DNA from: Actinocatenispora sera
GTDB lineage: Bacteria; Actinomycetota; Actinomycetes; Mycobacteriales; Micromonosporaceae
DNA length: 64,000 bases
NCBI RefSeq assembly: GCF_018324685.1
Contig: NZ_AP023354.1
Span: forward strand, 5,580,001 to 5,644,000
Direction: 5' to 3'
The notes beneath the pieces are model-generated. The model ran no database searches and was not told the DNA's origin. It worked only from the letters and a program-made list of their open reading frames with translations. How positions within the stretch are numbered: position 1 is the first letter of the stretch; each line of letters begins with the position of its first letter. Shown one piece after another: positions 25,518-37,279 of the stretch. The translations under genes and the position numbers were made by a program.

Positions 25518-26420
25518 TCAGCGCAGGCCGTTGATGGTGAGCCGCAACGAGTACACCGAGGTGCTGGCGGTGACGAACAGGTGGTTGCGCTTCGGCCCGC
25601 CGAACGTGAGGTTCGAGACGATCTCCGGCAGCCGCAGCTTGCCGATCAGGTCGCCGTCGGCGGCGAAGCAGTGCACCCCGTCGTGGGCGGCCGCCCACAA
25701 CCGGCCCGCGTCGTCGAACCGAATGCCGTCGAACGAGCCGGCGTCGCAGTCGGCGAACACCTCGCCGCCGCCCAGCATCCCGCCGCCGAGCACCTCGTCG
25801 GTCACGTCGAACCGGCGGATGTGCTTGCGCGGCGTGTCGACGATGTACAGGCTCGTCCAGTCCGCGTCGAACGCCAGGCCGTTGGGGCGGTGGAAGTCGT
25901 CGGCGACGACCCGGACGGTGCCGTCCGGGTCCAGCCGGTACACGTGGCAGGCGCCGATCTCGCTGTCGGCGCGGTTGCCCTCGTAGTCGCTGGAGATGCC
26001 GTAGTCCGGGTCGGTGAACCAGACCGAGCCGTCCGGGTGCACCACCACGTCGTTCGGGCTGTTGAACCGCTTCCCCTGGTACCGGTCGGCCAGCACCGTG
26101 ACGCTGCCGTCGTGCTCGGTCCGGGTCACCCGGCGGTTGCCGTGCTCGCAGCTGACGAGCCGGCCCTGCCCGTCCCGGGTGTGCCCGTTGGCGTACCCGG
26201 CCGGCGCCCGGAAGACACCAACGGCACCGGTCGTTTCGTCCCAGCGCAGGACCCGGTCGTTCGGGATGTCGCTGAAGATCAGGTAGCGCCCGGCCGGGAA
26301 GTACGTCGGGCCCTCCACCCACCGGCATCCGGTGTGCAACCGCTCGACCCACTCGTCGCCGTTGACCGGGCGGAACCGCTCGTCCAGCACCTCGAACTCG
26401 GTCCGAATGAGGTCAGCCAT
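25518..26420 (-). CDS. SMP-30/gluconolactonase-family hydrolase
   Basis: 300 aa from ATG 26420 with GGAGGGACC directly upstream; an in-frame ATG at 26435 has no ribosome site. Six-bladed propeller: WVEGPTYFPAGRYLIFSDIPNDRVLRWD, FNSPNDVVVHPDGSVWFTDPDYG, RPNGLAFDADWTSLYIVD, FDGIRFDDAGRLWAAAHDGVHCF. These match the Ca2+-dependent lactonase class (gluconolactonase, senescence marker protein 30), with the Asn and Asp metal ligands in SPNDV and RPNG. It likely hydrolyses a sugar lactone, and could work after the nearby sugar dehydrogenase, but they are on opposite strands. Confidence 0.9.
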   Translation of the reverse strand: MADLIRTEFEVLDERFRPVNGDEWVERLHTGCRWVEGPTYFPAGRYLIFSDIPNDRVLRWDETTGAVGVFRAPAGYANGHTRDGQGRLVSCEHGNRRVTRTEHDGSVTVLADRYQGKRFNSPNDVVVHPDGSVWFTDPDYGISSDYEGNRADSEIGACHVYRLDPDGTVRVVADDFHRPNGLAFDADWTSLYIVDTPRKHIRRFDVTDEVLGGGMLGGGEVFADCDAGSFDGIRFDDAGRLWAAAHDGVHCFAADGDLIGKLRLPEIVSNLTFGGPKRNHLFVTASTSVYSLRLTINGLR

Positions 26421-26490
26421 GGTCCCTCCACGCACGTCGGCGACGGCCTGTCACGCTATCCCACCCGCGCGGCGAAACGGCGACGGCCCG

Positions 26491-26576
26491 GCGTCTCCCG
26501 CGAGACGCCGAGCCGTCGGGCGTCCCCACGAGACACCGAGCCGTCGGGCGTCTCCCCCGAGACGCCGAGCCGTCGG
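26491..26576 (-). terminator. Three tandem hairpin repeats after gatB
   Basis: Three tandem 28-29-bp units, each with an inverted repeat of GCGTCTC/GAGACGC type followed by GAGCCGTCGG, starting nine bases past the gatB stop. The first unit has a perfect 8-bp stem GGCGTCTC/GAGACGCC counted with its neighbour bases. Likely a stacked terminator or mRNA 3' stabiliser for gatCAB. Confidence 0.6.
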
Positions 26577-26585
26577 GCGGGCTCG

Positions 26586-28085
26586 CTACTGCGCGCCGAG
26601 CCGGGCGATGATCAGCTCGCGCACCGACTTCGCGTCGGCCTGGCCGCGGGTCGCCTTCATCACCGCGCCGACCAGGACGCCGGCGGCGGCCACCTTGCCG
26701 TCGCGTACCTTCGCGGCGACGTCCGGGTTGGCCGCGATCGCCTCGTCGACGGCGGCGGTCAGCGCGCCGGTGTCGTTGACGACCTCCAGGTTGCGGGCCG
26801 CCATGACCTCGGCCGGGGTGCCCTCGCCGGCCAGCACGCCGGAAAGCACGGTACGGGCCAGCTTGTCGGTCAGCCGGCCGCCGTCCACCAGTGACTGGAG
26901 TTCGGCGACGTGCGCGGGGGTCGCGGTCAGCTCGGCGAGCTCGGCGTCGTGCTCGTTGGCGTAGCGGGACAGCTCACCCAGCCACCACTTGCGGGCCGAC
27001 TCCGGGCTCGCGCCGGCCGAGACGGTCGCCTCGATCAGGTCGAACGCGCCCGCGTTGTCGATCGCCTGCATGTCCAGCTCGGACAGGTTCCACTCGGACC
27101 GCAGCCGGGCGCGCTTGGCGGCCGGCAGCTCGGGCAGCTCGGCACGCAGCTTGTCCACCCATGCGCGCTCCGGAGCGAGCGGCACCAGGTCGGGCTCCGG
27201 GAAGTACCGGTAGTCGGTGGCGGTCTCCTTGACCCGTCCGCCCATCGTCTCGCCGGTTGCCTCGTTGAAGTGCCGGGTCTCCTGGTGGATGACGCCGCCG
27301 CCGTCCAGCACCTCGGCCTGCCGCCGCATCTCGAACCGGACCGTACGCTCCACGCTGCGCAGCGAGTTGACGTTCTTGGTCTCGGTGCGGGTACCGAACT
27401 CGGTCGCACCGATCGGCATCAGCGAGACGTTCACGTCGGCGCGGATCGAGCCCTGGTCCATCCGCGCGTCGGACACGCCCAGCGCGCGGACGATGTCGCG
27501 GATGGCCGCCACGTACGCCCGGGCGATCGCCGGCGCGTCGGCGCCGGCGCCGACGATCGGCTTGGTGACGATCTCCACCAGCGGGATGCCGGCCCGGTTG
27601 AAGTCCAGCAGCGAGTGGGTGGCTCCGTGGATGCGGCCGGTGGCGCCGCCCACGTGCAGCGACTTGCCGGTGTCCTCCTCCATGTGCGCGCGCTCGATGC
27701 CGATCGTGACCGGCTTGCCGTCCACCTCGACGTCGATCGAGCCGTCGAAGCAGATCGGCTCGTCGTACTGGCTGGTCTGGAAGTTCTTCGGCATGTCCGG
27801 GTAGAAGTAGTTCTTCCGGGCGAACCGGCACCACTGCGCGATGTTGCAGCCCAGCGCCAGGCCGATCTTGATCGCCGACTCCACGCCGACCGCGTTGACC
27901 ACCGGCAGCGCGCCGGGCATGCCGAGGCACACCGGGCAGATCTGGGTGTTGGGCTCGGCGCCGAACGTGGTCGGGCAGGAGCAGAACATCTTCGTCCGGG
28001 TCCCGAGTTCGACGTGCACCTCCAGCCCCATGACCACCTCGTACCGGCTCAGCACGTCGCTGAGGTCGCTCACTGCCGTGGTCAT
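26586..28085 (-). CDS. gatB: Asp-tRNA(Asn)/Glu-tRNA(Gln) amidotransferase subunit B
   Basis: 499 aa from ATG 28085, whose ATGA overlaps the gatA stop. GatB binds the mischarged tRNA and phosphorylates the side-chain carboxylate. Family blocks: [68 protein letters not shown] (in parts), [15 protein letters not shown]. The C-terminal YqeY-like tRNA-tail domain ends [16 protein letters not shown] longer upstream open frame overlaps gatA and is rejected. Confidence 0.97.
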   Translation of the reverse strand: MTTAVSDLSDVLSRYEVVMGLEVHVELGTRTKMFCSCPTTFGAEPNTQICPVCLGMPGALPVVNAVGVESAIKIGLALGCNIAQWCRFARKNYFYPDMPKNFQTSQYDEPICFDGSIDVEVDGKPVTIGIERAHMEEDTGKSLHVGGATGRIHGATHSLLDFNRAGIPLVEIVTKPIVGAGADAPAIARAYVAAIRDIVRALGVSDARMDQGSIRADVNVSLMPIGATEFGTRTETKNVNSLRSVERTVRFEMRRQAEVLDGGGVIHQETRHFNEATGETMGGRVKETATDYRYFPEPDLVPLAPERAWVDKLRAELPELPAAKRARLRSEWNLSELDMQAIDNAGAFDLIEATVSAGASPESARKWWLGELSRYANEHDAELAELTATPAHVAELQSLVDGGRLTDKLARTVLSGVLAGEGTPAEVMAARNLEVVNDTGALTAAVDEAIAANPDVAAKVRDGKVAAAGVLVGAVMKATRGQADAKSVRELIIARLGAQ

Positions 28086-29575
28086 GCCGTCACCTCCGGG
28101 GTCTGGTCCGCCAGGCGCGGGGACTGGGTCGACTCCAGCGCCGCGGCCACCCGGTACATCCGGTCGTCGGCCATGGTCGGCGCCATGATCTGCAGGCCCA
28201 CCGGCAGCCCCTCCGACAGTCCACAAGGGACGGAGATGGCCGGCCCGCCGTACAGGTTGGACGGGATCGTGTACAGATCCGCGAGGTACATCTGGGTCGG
28301 GTCGGCGGTGCGCGAGCCGAACGGGAACGCCACGAACGGCGTGGTCGGCGCGGCCAGCACGTCGACCTGCTCGAACGCGGCGGTGAAGTCGCGGGTGACC
28401 AGCGTGCGCACCTTCTGCGCCTGGCCGTAGAAGGCGTCGTAGTAGCCGGCGGACAGCGCGTAGGTGCCGAGGATGATCCGCCGCTTGACCTCCGGGCCGA
28501 AGCCGCGGTCGCGGGTCAGCGACATGACCTCCTCCAGCGCGCGGCTGCCATCGTCACCGACCCGCAGGCCGTAGCGCACGCCGTCGAACCGGGCCAGGTT
28601 CGACGAGCACTCGCTCGGCGCGATCAGGTAGTAGGCGGGCAGCGCGTACTCGAAGTGCGGGCAGCTGACCTCGACCACCTCGGCGCCGAGCTTGGTCAGC
28701 GTCTGCACGCCGGCCTCGAACGCCGCCACCACACCCGGCTCGGCGCCCTGCGCCGCGGCGAACTCGCGCACCACGCCGACCTTCACCCCGGTCAGGTCGC
28801 CGGTCAGGCCGCGGCGGGCCGCCTCGACGACCGGCGGTACCGGGGCGTCGATGCTGGTGGAGTCGCACCGGTCGTGGCCGCCGATGACCTCGTGCAGCAG
28901 CGCCGCGTCGGTCACCGTCCGGGTCACCGGGCCGGCCTGGTCCAGCGACGAGGAGAACGCGATCAGCCCGTACCGGGAGACGCCGCCGTAGGTGGGTTTC
29001 GCGCCGACGGTGCCGGTCACCGCGCCGGGCTGGCGGATCGAGCCGCCGGTGTCGGTACCGATGGCGAGCGGCGCCTCGCGGGCCGCGACCGCCGCGGCCG
29101 AGCCGCCGCCGGAGCCGCCCGGGATCCGGCCGGTGTCCCACGGGTTGCAGGTCGGCCCGTACGCGGAGTATTCGGTGGACGAGCCCATCGCGAACTCGTC
29201 CATGTTGGTCTTGCCCAGGACGACCAGGCCCGCCTCGCGCAGCTTGCGCACCAGCGTCGCGTCGTACGGCGGGAGCCAGTTCTCCAGGATCTTCGAGCCG
29301 GCGGTGGTCGGCATGTCCTGGGTGACGATGATGTCCTTGACCGCGATCGGGACCCCGGCCAGCGGGCCGAGCTTCTCCCCCGCCGCGATCCGCCGGTCCA
29401 CCTCGGCCGCCTGCGCCACCGCGGACTCGCCGGCCACGTGCAGGAACGCGTGCACGGCGGGATCCACCGCGTCGATGCGATCCAGGTGGGCCCGGGTCAC
29501 CTCGACCGCGGACGTCTCGCCGGCGGCGATCGCCGCACCCAGCTCCTCGGCCGTCCGGCCGGTCAGCTCACTCAT
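28082..29575 (-). CDS. gatA: Asp-tRNA(Asn)/Glu-tRNA(Gln) amidotransferase subunit A
   Basis: 497 aa. Glutaminase of the amidase-signature family that supplies ammonia to GatB. The Ser-cisSer-Lys triad is visible: Lys80 in [10 protein letters not shown], Ser155 in [12 protein letters not shown] and Ser179 in [12 protein letters not shown]. It is full length. Middle gene of gatC-gatA-gatB; 4-bp overlap with gatB and 45 bp after gatC. The organism therefore probably makes Gln-tRNA (and perhaps Asn-tRNA) indirectly, as most actinobacteria do. Confidence 0.97.
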   Translation of the reverse strand: MSELTGRTAEELGAAIAAGETSAVEVTRAHLDRIDAVDPAVHAFLHVAGESAVAQAAEVDRRIAAGEKLGPLAGVPIAVKDIIVTQDMPTTAGSKILENWLPPYDATLVRKLREAGLVVLGKTNMDEFAMGSSTEYSAYGPTCNPWDTGRIPGGSGGGSAAAVAAREAPLAIGTDTGGSIRQPGAVTGTVGAKPTYGGVSRYGLIAFSSSLDQAGPVTRTVTDAALLHEVIGGHDRCDSTSIDAPVPPVVEAARRGLTGDLTGVKVGVVREFAAAQGAEPGVVAAFEAGVQTLTKLGAEVVEVSCPHFEYALPAYYLIAPSECSSNLARFDGVRYGLRVGDDGSRALEEVMSLTRDRGFGPEVKRRIILGTYALSAGYYDAFYGQAQKVRTLVTRDFTAAFEQVDVLAAPTTPFVAFPFGSRTADPTQMYLADLYTIPSNLYGGPAISVPCGLSEGLPVGLQIMAPTMADDRMYRVAAALESTQSPRLADQTPEVTA

Positions 29576-29620
29576 GCCCGCTCCCCACTCGCTGCCGGGC
29601 CGCTGATCTGCGCGCGCACC

Positions 29621-29920
29621 TCAGGTCTCCTCGGACAGGATCTGCGGCACCCGGAACCGGTCGTTCTCGACCGCCGGCGCGCCGGCCAGCGCCGCCTCGC
29701 GGGACAGCCCGGGGCGCGGCTCGTCGGCGCGCATCACGTTGGTCAACGGCACCGCGTGCGAGGTCGGCGGGATGTCGTCGGCGGCGACCTCGCCGATCCG
29801 CGCCACCGACGACACGATCTGATCGAGCTGGCCGGCGAACGTGTCCAGCTCGTCCTCGGTCACGGCAAGCCGCGCGAGGTGCGCGAGGTGCGCGACCTCC
29901 TCGCGGGAGATGGCGGCCAT
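29621..29920 (-). CDS. gatC: Asp-tRNA(Asn)/Glu-tRNA(Gln) amidotransferase subunit C
   Basis: 99 aa, the usual size. Small scaffold that wraps GatA and Gat[21 protein letters not shown] (start), then [18 protein letters not shown] and the C-terminal family pattern LREDEP-like [19 protein letters not shown] and FRVPQIL. Start ATG at 29920. First gene of the operon; a TAGACT -10-like box lies about 90 bases upstream near 30013-30018 on the minus strand. Confidence 0.94.
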   Translation of the reverse strand: MAAISREEVAHLAHLARLAVTEDELDTFAGQLDQIVSSVARIGEVAADDIPPTSHAVPLTNVMRADEPRPGLSREAALAGAPAVENDRFRVPQILSEET

Positions 29921-30087
29921 CACTGGCTCCTTGTCGGTCTTGGCTTGGGTGTGATCTCGACCGGCGGGCACCGGTCCACCTGCGCATTCGTACGCGCTAC
30001 GCAGCGTCTCCGCGAGTCTATTGCGGCGCCCTCGCCCGCTTCTTCCCGGTCCACCGCCAGCCAGCCCGCCCCACCGGCGCCCGGTCG

Positions 30088-30627
30088 CTACCGGCCGGCC
30101 AGCTCGGCCTCCAGCTCGGCGATCGTCGCCCGCAGCCATTCCTTGTCCGCCTTTCGGGTGGCGGCGCCCAGCGTCAGCATGCCCCGGCGGTACCGGTCGG
30201 TCATCTCGGCGGCGCGCCGGGGCCGGCCGCGGTCGTAGAAGAAGCTCGCCGGCTGCGAGTAGAAGTCCAGCCGGCGGCGCAGCACCGCGAGTTGGTCGGC
30301 CACGTCCGGCAAGCGCGACAGGAACGCCATCAGGACGAAGAACGAGTTGCGGTCGGTGATCTCGACCTCGCCGGGCTCGCGCAGCCGCCGCAGCAGCTCG
30401 GCCCGGCCGGACTCGGTGAGCGACAGCACCTGGCGGGGCGTCGCACCGGCCCCCTGCTGCTGATGCCGGTCGAGGTACCCGGCGGCGCGCAGCCGGTTGA
30501 TCGCGGGGTAGAGCGCGCCGTCACTGACCGGGCGGACGTGCCCGGACAGCCCGGAGATCCGCGACCTCAGCTCGTAGGCGTGCAACGGCTCCTCGGCGAG
30601 GAACCCGAGGATGCACAGGCTCAGCAT
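30088..30627 (-). CDS. PadR-family transcriptional regulator
   Basis: 179 aa from ATG 30627 (ACAGGAGGGCC ribosome site); an in-frame ATG at 30657 is less likely. The N-terminal winged helix begins at once: [26 protein letters not shown], then [21 protein letters not shown] and [22 protein letters not shown]. The C-terminal Vir_act_alpha_C-like helical domain includes [14 protein letters not shown]. It is divergent from an alpha/beta hydrolase, with three palindromes between them. This is the common PadR repressor-plus-target arrangement. Confidence 0.92.
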   Translation of the reverse strand: MLSLCILGFLAEEPLHAYELRSRISGLSGHVRPVSDGALYPAINRLRAAGYLDRHQQQGAGATPRQVLSLTESGRAELLRRLREPGEVEITDRNSFFVLMAFLSRLPDVADQLAVLRRRLDFYSQPASFFYDRGRPRRAAEMTDRYRRGMLTLGAATRKADKEWLRATIAELEAELAGR

Positions 30628-30662
30628 GGCCCTCCTGTCGGTCGGCTCACAAACCATCGTAA

Positions 30663-30722
30663 CGAGTTGACTCGATCCGACCTACCTCTATTAGAGTCCT
30701 CACCAACATACCTCGATTCGAG
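30663..30722. promoter_or_regulatory. Three palindromic operators between PadR and hydrolase genes
   Basis: CGAGTTGACTCG (30663-30674), CTCTATTAGAG (30686-30696) and CTCGATTCGAG (30712-30722) are each perfect palindromes. The last two share CTC-N5-GAG and sit 26 bases centre to centre, on one helix face plus about half a turn. Strong candidates for the PadR protein's sites. Confidence 0.65.
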
Positions 30723-30796
30723 ATAGTCGGAGGGCGCCGTCCCTCGCGACGTGTGCCCACCGGCCGGCCGACCCTCACCGAAGGACAGGTGCCCGA

Positions 30797-31522
30797 ATGA
30801 CCATCCGCCACGCCCAGGTACGCCCCGACGCGCGGATGCGCTGGGTCGAACTACCCGGCACCGACCCGGCCCGGGTGTACGTGCACGGCCTCGGGTCCAG
30901 CTCGCCGGCGTACTTCGCCGGCGCCGCGACGCATCCGGCCGATGCCCGCCGGCGTTCGCTGCTCGTCGACCTGCTCGGGTACGGGATCAGCGACCGGCCC
31001 GCGGACTTCTCGTACACGCTGGCCGCACAGGCCGAGGCGCTCGCCGCCGCACTGGACTCCGCCGGCGTACGCGCCGCGGAGGTGGTGGCGCACAGCATGG
31101 GCGGCGCCGTCGCGATCCTGCTCGCCGCCCGCCGACCCGACCTGGTCTCGCGGCTGGTCGCGGTCGAGGCCAACCTCGACCCGACACCGCGGCGCCGCCT
31201 CGACGGCTGGGACGAGGAGTCCTTCGCCGCCGAGGGGTTCGCCCGCACGCTGACCGCGGTGGGTGAGGAGTGGGCCGCGACCATGCGGCTGGCCGACCCG
31301 GTCGCGGTCTACCGCAGCGAACGGTCCCTCGGCGCGGCCGACCTGCGCGGCACGATCACCAACCTGCCGATGCCGACCGTGTACGTGCAGGGCGCCCGCA
31401 GCGGCCCGCTGGCCGGCGCCGCCGAGCTGGCCGAGGCGGGCGTCGAGGTACGCGTGGTCGCCGACGCCGGGCACAACGTCATGCTCGACAATCCAGACGG
31501 CTTCGCCGCCGCCCTGGCGTAG
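30797..31522 (+). CDS. Alpha/beta hydrolase
   Basis: 241 aa. Ribosome site AAGGA at about 13 bases. Nucleophile elbow VAHSMGGA (Ser100), oxyanion segment YVHGLGSSS (residues 28-36) and catalytic His in DAGHNVMLDNP near the C-terminus. The usual acid would follow the strand TVYVQGARSG but I do not see a clear Asp there. Serine esterase/lipase/haloperoxidase-type fold; substrate unknown. Likely the regulated partner of the divergent PadR gene. Converges on the GGDEF-EAL gene. Confidence 0.88.
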   Translation: MTIRHAQVRPDARMRWVELPGTDPARVYVHGLGSSSPAYFAGAATHPADARRRSLLVDLLGYGISDRPADFSYTLAAQAEALAAALDSAGVRAAEVVAHSMGGAVAILLAARRPDLVSRLVAVEANLDPTPRRRLDGWDEESFAAEGFARTLTAVGEEWAATMRLADPVAVYRSERSLGAADLRGTITNLPMPTVYVQGARSGPLAGAAELAEAGVEVRVVADAGHNVMLDNPDGFAAALA

Positions 31523-31571
31523 TGGCCCGCAGGTACCGCCGCCAGTCAGGGCCGGGAGGGTACCGAAGGCG

Positions 31572-33641
31572 TCAGGTGTGGGCGGGGTCGGCGGCGTCGG
31601 CGGGCTGGCGCACCCGGGGCGGGCGGTAGCGGGCCAGCCAGCTGGTCAACTCGGCGGCCGGCATCGGCCGGGCGTAGAACCAGCCCTGGGCGACCTGGCA
31701 GCCCAGCGACGACAGCCGGCGCCAGGTGCGCTCGTCCTCCACGCCCTCGGCGACCACCCGCATGCCGAGCGCGCCGGCCAGCTCGATGATCGACCGGACG
31801 ATCGCCGCGTCGTCCGGGTCCGAGCCCATGCCCAGCACGAACGACCGGTCGATCTTCACCTCGGACAGCGGCAGCCGGCGCAGGTGCAGCATCGACGAGT
31901 AGCCGGTACCGAAGTCGTCCAGCGACAGCGCGATGCCGAGCCGGTCGAGCCGGCGCAGCGTGGCGAGTACCCGGCGCGGGTCGGCCATCAGCGCGCCCTC
32001 GGTGATCTCCAGTTCGATCTGGCTCGGCGCCACGTCGTGCTTGTCCAGCAGGGCGGCGAGGTGGTCGACCAGGTCGGCGGTGTGCAGGTCACGGACGCTG
32101 ACATTGACCGCGGCCCGCAGCCGCAGCCCGTCGCGCTGCCACTGCGCCACCCGCGCCACCACCTCGTCGAGCACCCGGTAGGTCAGCAGCCGCATCACCG
32201 CGGTGTGCTCGGCGGCGCGGATCACCTCCTCCGGTCCGACCATGCCGTGCTCGGGGTGGCGCCAGCGCAGCAGCGCCTCCACCCCGACCACCTCGCCGGA
32301 GTCGATCGCCACCTGCGGCTGGTAGAACACGCCCAGCTCGCCGAGTTCGGGACGGTCCGGCCGCTCCAGCGCGCGGCGCAGGTCGCCGAGCAGCCCGAGC
32401 CGGGCGGCGGAGTTGTGGTCGGCCTCCGGTGCGTACACCGAGACCGAGTCGTTGCGCTGCTTCGCCTCGTACATCGCGACGTCGGCGTGCTGCAGCAGCT
32501 CGTCGAAGTCGGTGCCGTGCCGCGGGTACACCGCCACCCCGATCGAGGACGCCACCTCCAGCGGCATCCCGTCCAGATGTACCGGCCCGGCCAGGACGGC
32601 CGCGACCCGCTCGGCGAACGCGTGCGCGGTGTCCAGGTCGCCGACCGTGGTGCGCACCACCGCGAACTCGTCCCCGCCCAGCCGTGCGACGAGCACGTCC
32701 TCGGGCAGCCGGGCCCGCAGCCGGCGGCCCGCCTCGACCAGCAACCGGTCCCCGACGCCGTGCCCGAGCGCGTCGTTGACCTCCTTGAACCGGTCCAAGT
32801 CGAGCACCAGCAGCAGCGGGCCGGGGCGCGCGTCGCCGTCCCGGCGGGCGATGTCGTCCTCGATGCGTTCCTGCAGCGCCTTGCGGTTGGCCAGGCCGGT
32901 GAGCGGATCGTGCCGGGACTCCCGGTCGCGTTCGGCGGCGACCCGGGCACTGCGGTACACCGCGAACAGCGGCACCAGGATCAGCGCGATCAGCCACGGG
33001 CTGGTGCTGATGGCACCCGCCAGCACCGGCGCGAGCAGCAGCAGCGCGCCGGTGGTCTGCAGCTCGAAGGACAGCCCGCCCCACACCGTCGACCACCAGT
33101 TGCCGCCGAACCGGAGCCGGACCGCCGTGTCCACGATCAACTCGCTGACGACGAACCACGCGGCGGCGGCGCCGACCACCGCGACCGCGTGCCAGCCGGT
33201 GGCGCGGAACACGTCGTCGCGGACGGTGTGCAGCACCAGTGCGGCGGCCCCGTAGGCGAGCAGGTACTGGGCCAGGTTGAACGCGGCGCGCCACAACTTC
33301 GCGTGCAGTCGCCAGGTCGACCCGAGGATGGCGACGACGGCGAGCAGCACGGCCGGCCCGAGGCCCCACAGCAGCAGCACGGTGAACCCGAAGCACACCG
33401 ACGGGAACACCCCGACCGAGCTGCTCCGCTGGCGCGGACCGCTGAACGGACCGGCGTCCACCACCGCCGCCAGCAGGATCAGCAACCAGGCGTCGACCGG
33501 CAGGTCCGGGATGGCGCGGACGAGCCCGGGCAGGCCGAGCGCGACGACTGCGGCACCGGCGGCGATCACCGCGGCGAGGTAGCCGACGAAGACCCGCTTG
33601 TGCCGCAGTGGCGGCTCGTTGCGCAGTGCCGTCGACTCCAT
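31572..33641 (-). CDS. Membrane GGDEF-EAL c-di-GMP protein
   Basis: 689 aa, ATG after GGAGGGGTGG. Residues ~15-240 contain about seven hydrophobic segments (FVGYLAAVIAAGAAVVALG, AWLLILLAAVVDAG, FGFTVLLLWGLGPAVLLAVVAILG and others) and a MASE-like sensor is plausible. GGDEF domain: DPLTGLANRKALQ and intact LARLGGDEFAVV near 320. EAL domain: VGVEALLRWRHPEHG near 452, SLDDFGTGYSSMLHLRRLPLSEVKIDRSFV (in part), AQGWFYARPMP. There is no PAS domain, unlike the paralogue at 16693-19377. Both active sites look intact. Confidence 0.93.
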   Translation of the reverse strand: MESTALRNEPPLRHKRVFVGYLAAVIAAGAAVVALGLPGLVRAIPDLPVDAWLLILLAAVVDAGPFSGPRQRSSSVGVFPSVCFGFTVLLLWGLGPAVLLAVVAILGSTWRLHAKLWRAAFNLAQYLLAYGAAALVLHTVRDDVFRATGWHAVAVVGAAAAWFVVSELIVDTAVRLRFGGNWWSTVWGGLSFELQTTGALLLLAPVLAGAISTSPWLIALILVPLFAVYRSARVAAERDRESRHDPLTGLANRKALQERIEDDIARRDGDARPGPLLLVLDLDRFKEVNDALGHGVGDRLLVEAGRRLRARLPEDVLVARLGGDEFAVVRTTVGDLDTAHAFAERVAAVLAGPVHLDGMPLEVASSIGVAVYPRHGTDFDELLQHADVAMYEAKQRNDSVSVYAPEADHNSAARLGLLGDLRRALERPDRPELGELGVFYQPQVAIDSGEVVGVEALLRWRHPEHGMVGPEEVIRAAEHTAVMRLLTYRVLDEVVARVAQWQRDGLRLRAAVNVSVRDLHTADLVDHLAALLDKHDVAPSQIELEITEGALMADPRRVLATLRRLDRLGIALSLDDFGTGYSSMLHLRRLPLSEVKIDRSFVLGMGSDPDDAAIVRSIIELAGALGMRVVAEGVEDERTWRRLSSLGCQVAQGWFYARPMPAAELTSWLARYRPPRVRQPADAADPAHT

Positions 33642-33741
33642 CCACCCCTCCGAGACGGAAGAAGGTCACCGGCGGGCCGACGCGCCGGGGCACATGCCCG
33701 CCGGTCGCCGAGGTTGCGCCGTGTGGACCCGCACAACTGGA

Positions 33742-33765
33742 CGACCTCGGTGTGAAACGAGGTCG
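33742..33765 (-). terminator. Hairpin between ligA and the GGDEF-EAL gene
   Basis: Perfect 8-bp inverted repeat CGACCTCG/CGAGGTCG with an 8-base loop, about 125 bases past the ligA stop. It may end the ligA transcript or act in the leader of the downstream gene. No T tract. Confidence 0.4.
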
Positions 33766-33889
33766 ATCGGGCACAGTGACGCCTACCTGGCGCAGTATGG
33801 ACCTGCCATCCGTGACAACGCTGAGTGTCCGCCGAACGGCGAACAAAGTCGGCCGTTTTGTTACCTCCGGGTGATGCGGCCCGATCTGG

Positions 33890-36385
<2,496 letters not shown>

Positions 36386-36937
36386 TCAGAGGATGCCGCC
36401 GGCGGCCCGGGGCGCGGTCGGGCTCACCGACTGGTCCCCGACCCGCTCCCGGGCGAGGAAGTTCTCCACGTCGAACAGGTTGCCGTTGCTGCGGCGCACC
36501 ACGTTGAGCAGGGTCGACATCTGGGCGATCTCCTCGACCTGCTCGCTGACGAACCACTGCACGAACGTCTCGCCGGAGTAGTCGTGGTCGGCCCGGGCGG
36601 CGGCCATCAGCGTGTCGATCTCGTCCGCCACGTCGCGTTCCTGCTGCAGCGCGAGCGCGATCAGCTCCTCGGCGTTGTCGAAGTCGTTGCGCACCTCGTC
36701 CACACCCGGCACCGCGACCGGCATGTTCTGGTCCATCAGGTACTGGATCATCATCATCGCGTGGTTGCGCTCCTCGAGCGCCTGCCGGTAGAAGTGCGCG
36801 GCGAGCCGCGGCAGGTCCCGGTTGTCGAACCAGACCGCCACCGCGACGTACTGCTGGGCCGCGGTGAACTCGTTGCGTACCTGGGTCTGCAACAGCTGCG
36901 CGAACTTGGTGCGGGGCAGCTTCTTCGGCACCGACAT
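36386..36937 (-). CDS. Ferritin (non-haem iron storage)
   Basis: 183 aa. Four-helix ferritin with ferroxidase ligands in FTAAQQYVAVAVWFD, QALEERNHAMMMIQYLMDQ (Glu and His), IALALQQERDVADEID and FVQWFVSEQVEEIAQM. Resembles mycobacterial BfrB rather than haem bacterioferritin: no obvious haem-ligand Met. Start ATG at 36937 has no Shine-Dalgarno but a TAGGGT box seven bases upstream, so probably leaderless. Stores iron and limits Fenton chemistry, which fits with Fe-S users such as IscS nearby. Confidence 0.93.
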   Translation of the reverse strand: MSVPKKLPRTKFAQLLQTQVRNEFTAAQQYVAVAVWFDNRDLPRLAAHFYRQALEERNHAMMMIQYLMDQNMPVAVPGVDEVRNDFDNAEELIALALQQERDVADEIDTLMAAARADHDYSGETFVQWFVSEQVEEIAQMSTLLNVVRRSNGNLFDVENFLARERVGDQSVSPTAPRAAGGIL

Positions 36938-37279
36938 GCGCCGCACCCTACCCCGCGTCACCCCGCGACGACCCGGTTTCGCCGCGAGCGACGGCGCTGC
37001 GCCGGCTGATCCGGGCGTTGGCCGTCGACGAGCGGACACGGCATCGTGATCGACACCCGGAGCCGGGTCCGCATTGCCAGCCACCCGGCTCGCTCCGCGT
37101 GGAGCTTTGCAGAGACCTTCCAGGGTCGGTTTCGGAGTCCCGCGTGCGGCTGCGGCGGCCCCGTCTGCCCGCTCGCAGCGTTCTCGCCCAGCCCGTGTGC
37201 AGGCCCGGCACACGAACGGCTCGCCTTGCGAGCAGACAAACGCACCTCGCGTCGCTCGGCCGGGGGCCCGAAACAGACC
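36938..37279. other. 342-bp gap without a supported gene
   Basis: It holds the ferritin promoter (TAGGGT on the minus strand at 36945-36950) and a GCTCGC-N3-GCGAGC hairpin near 37219-37233 that may end the MetE-like transcript. It also has several GAGCGACGGCG/GCTCGCTCCGCG-type short repeats related to those in ilvD and ilvN. I looked for tRNA and riboswitch folds and saw none. Confidence 0.5.
36945..36950 (-). promoter_or_regulatory. Leaderless promoter -10 of the ferritin gene (TAGGGT)
   Basis: TAGGGT on the minus strand, seven bases before the ATG at 36937; no ribosome site. Confidence 0.55.

Noticed and set aside
36938-37279. Possible tRNA or other structured RNA in the gap behind the ferritin promoter
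   Set aside because: Only short stems; no T-loop consensus, acceptor stem or CCA.
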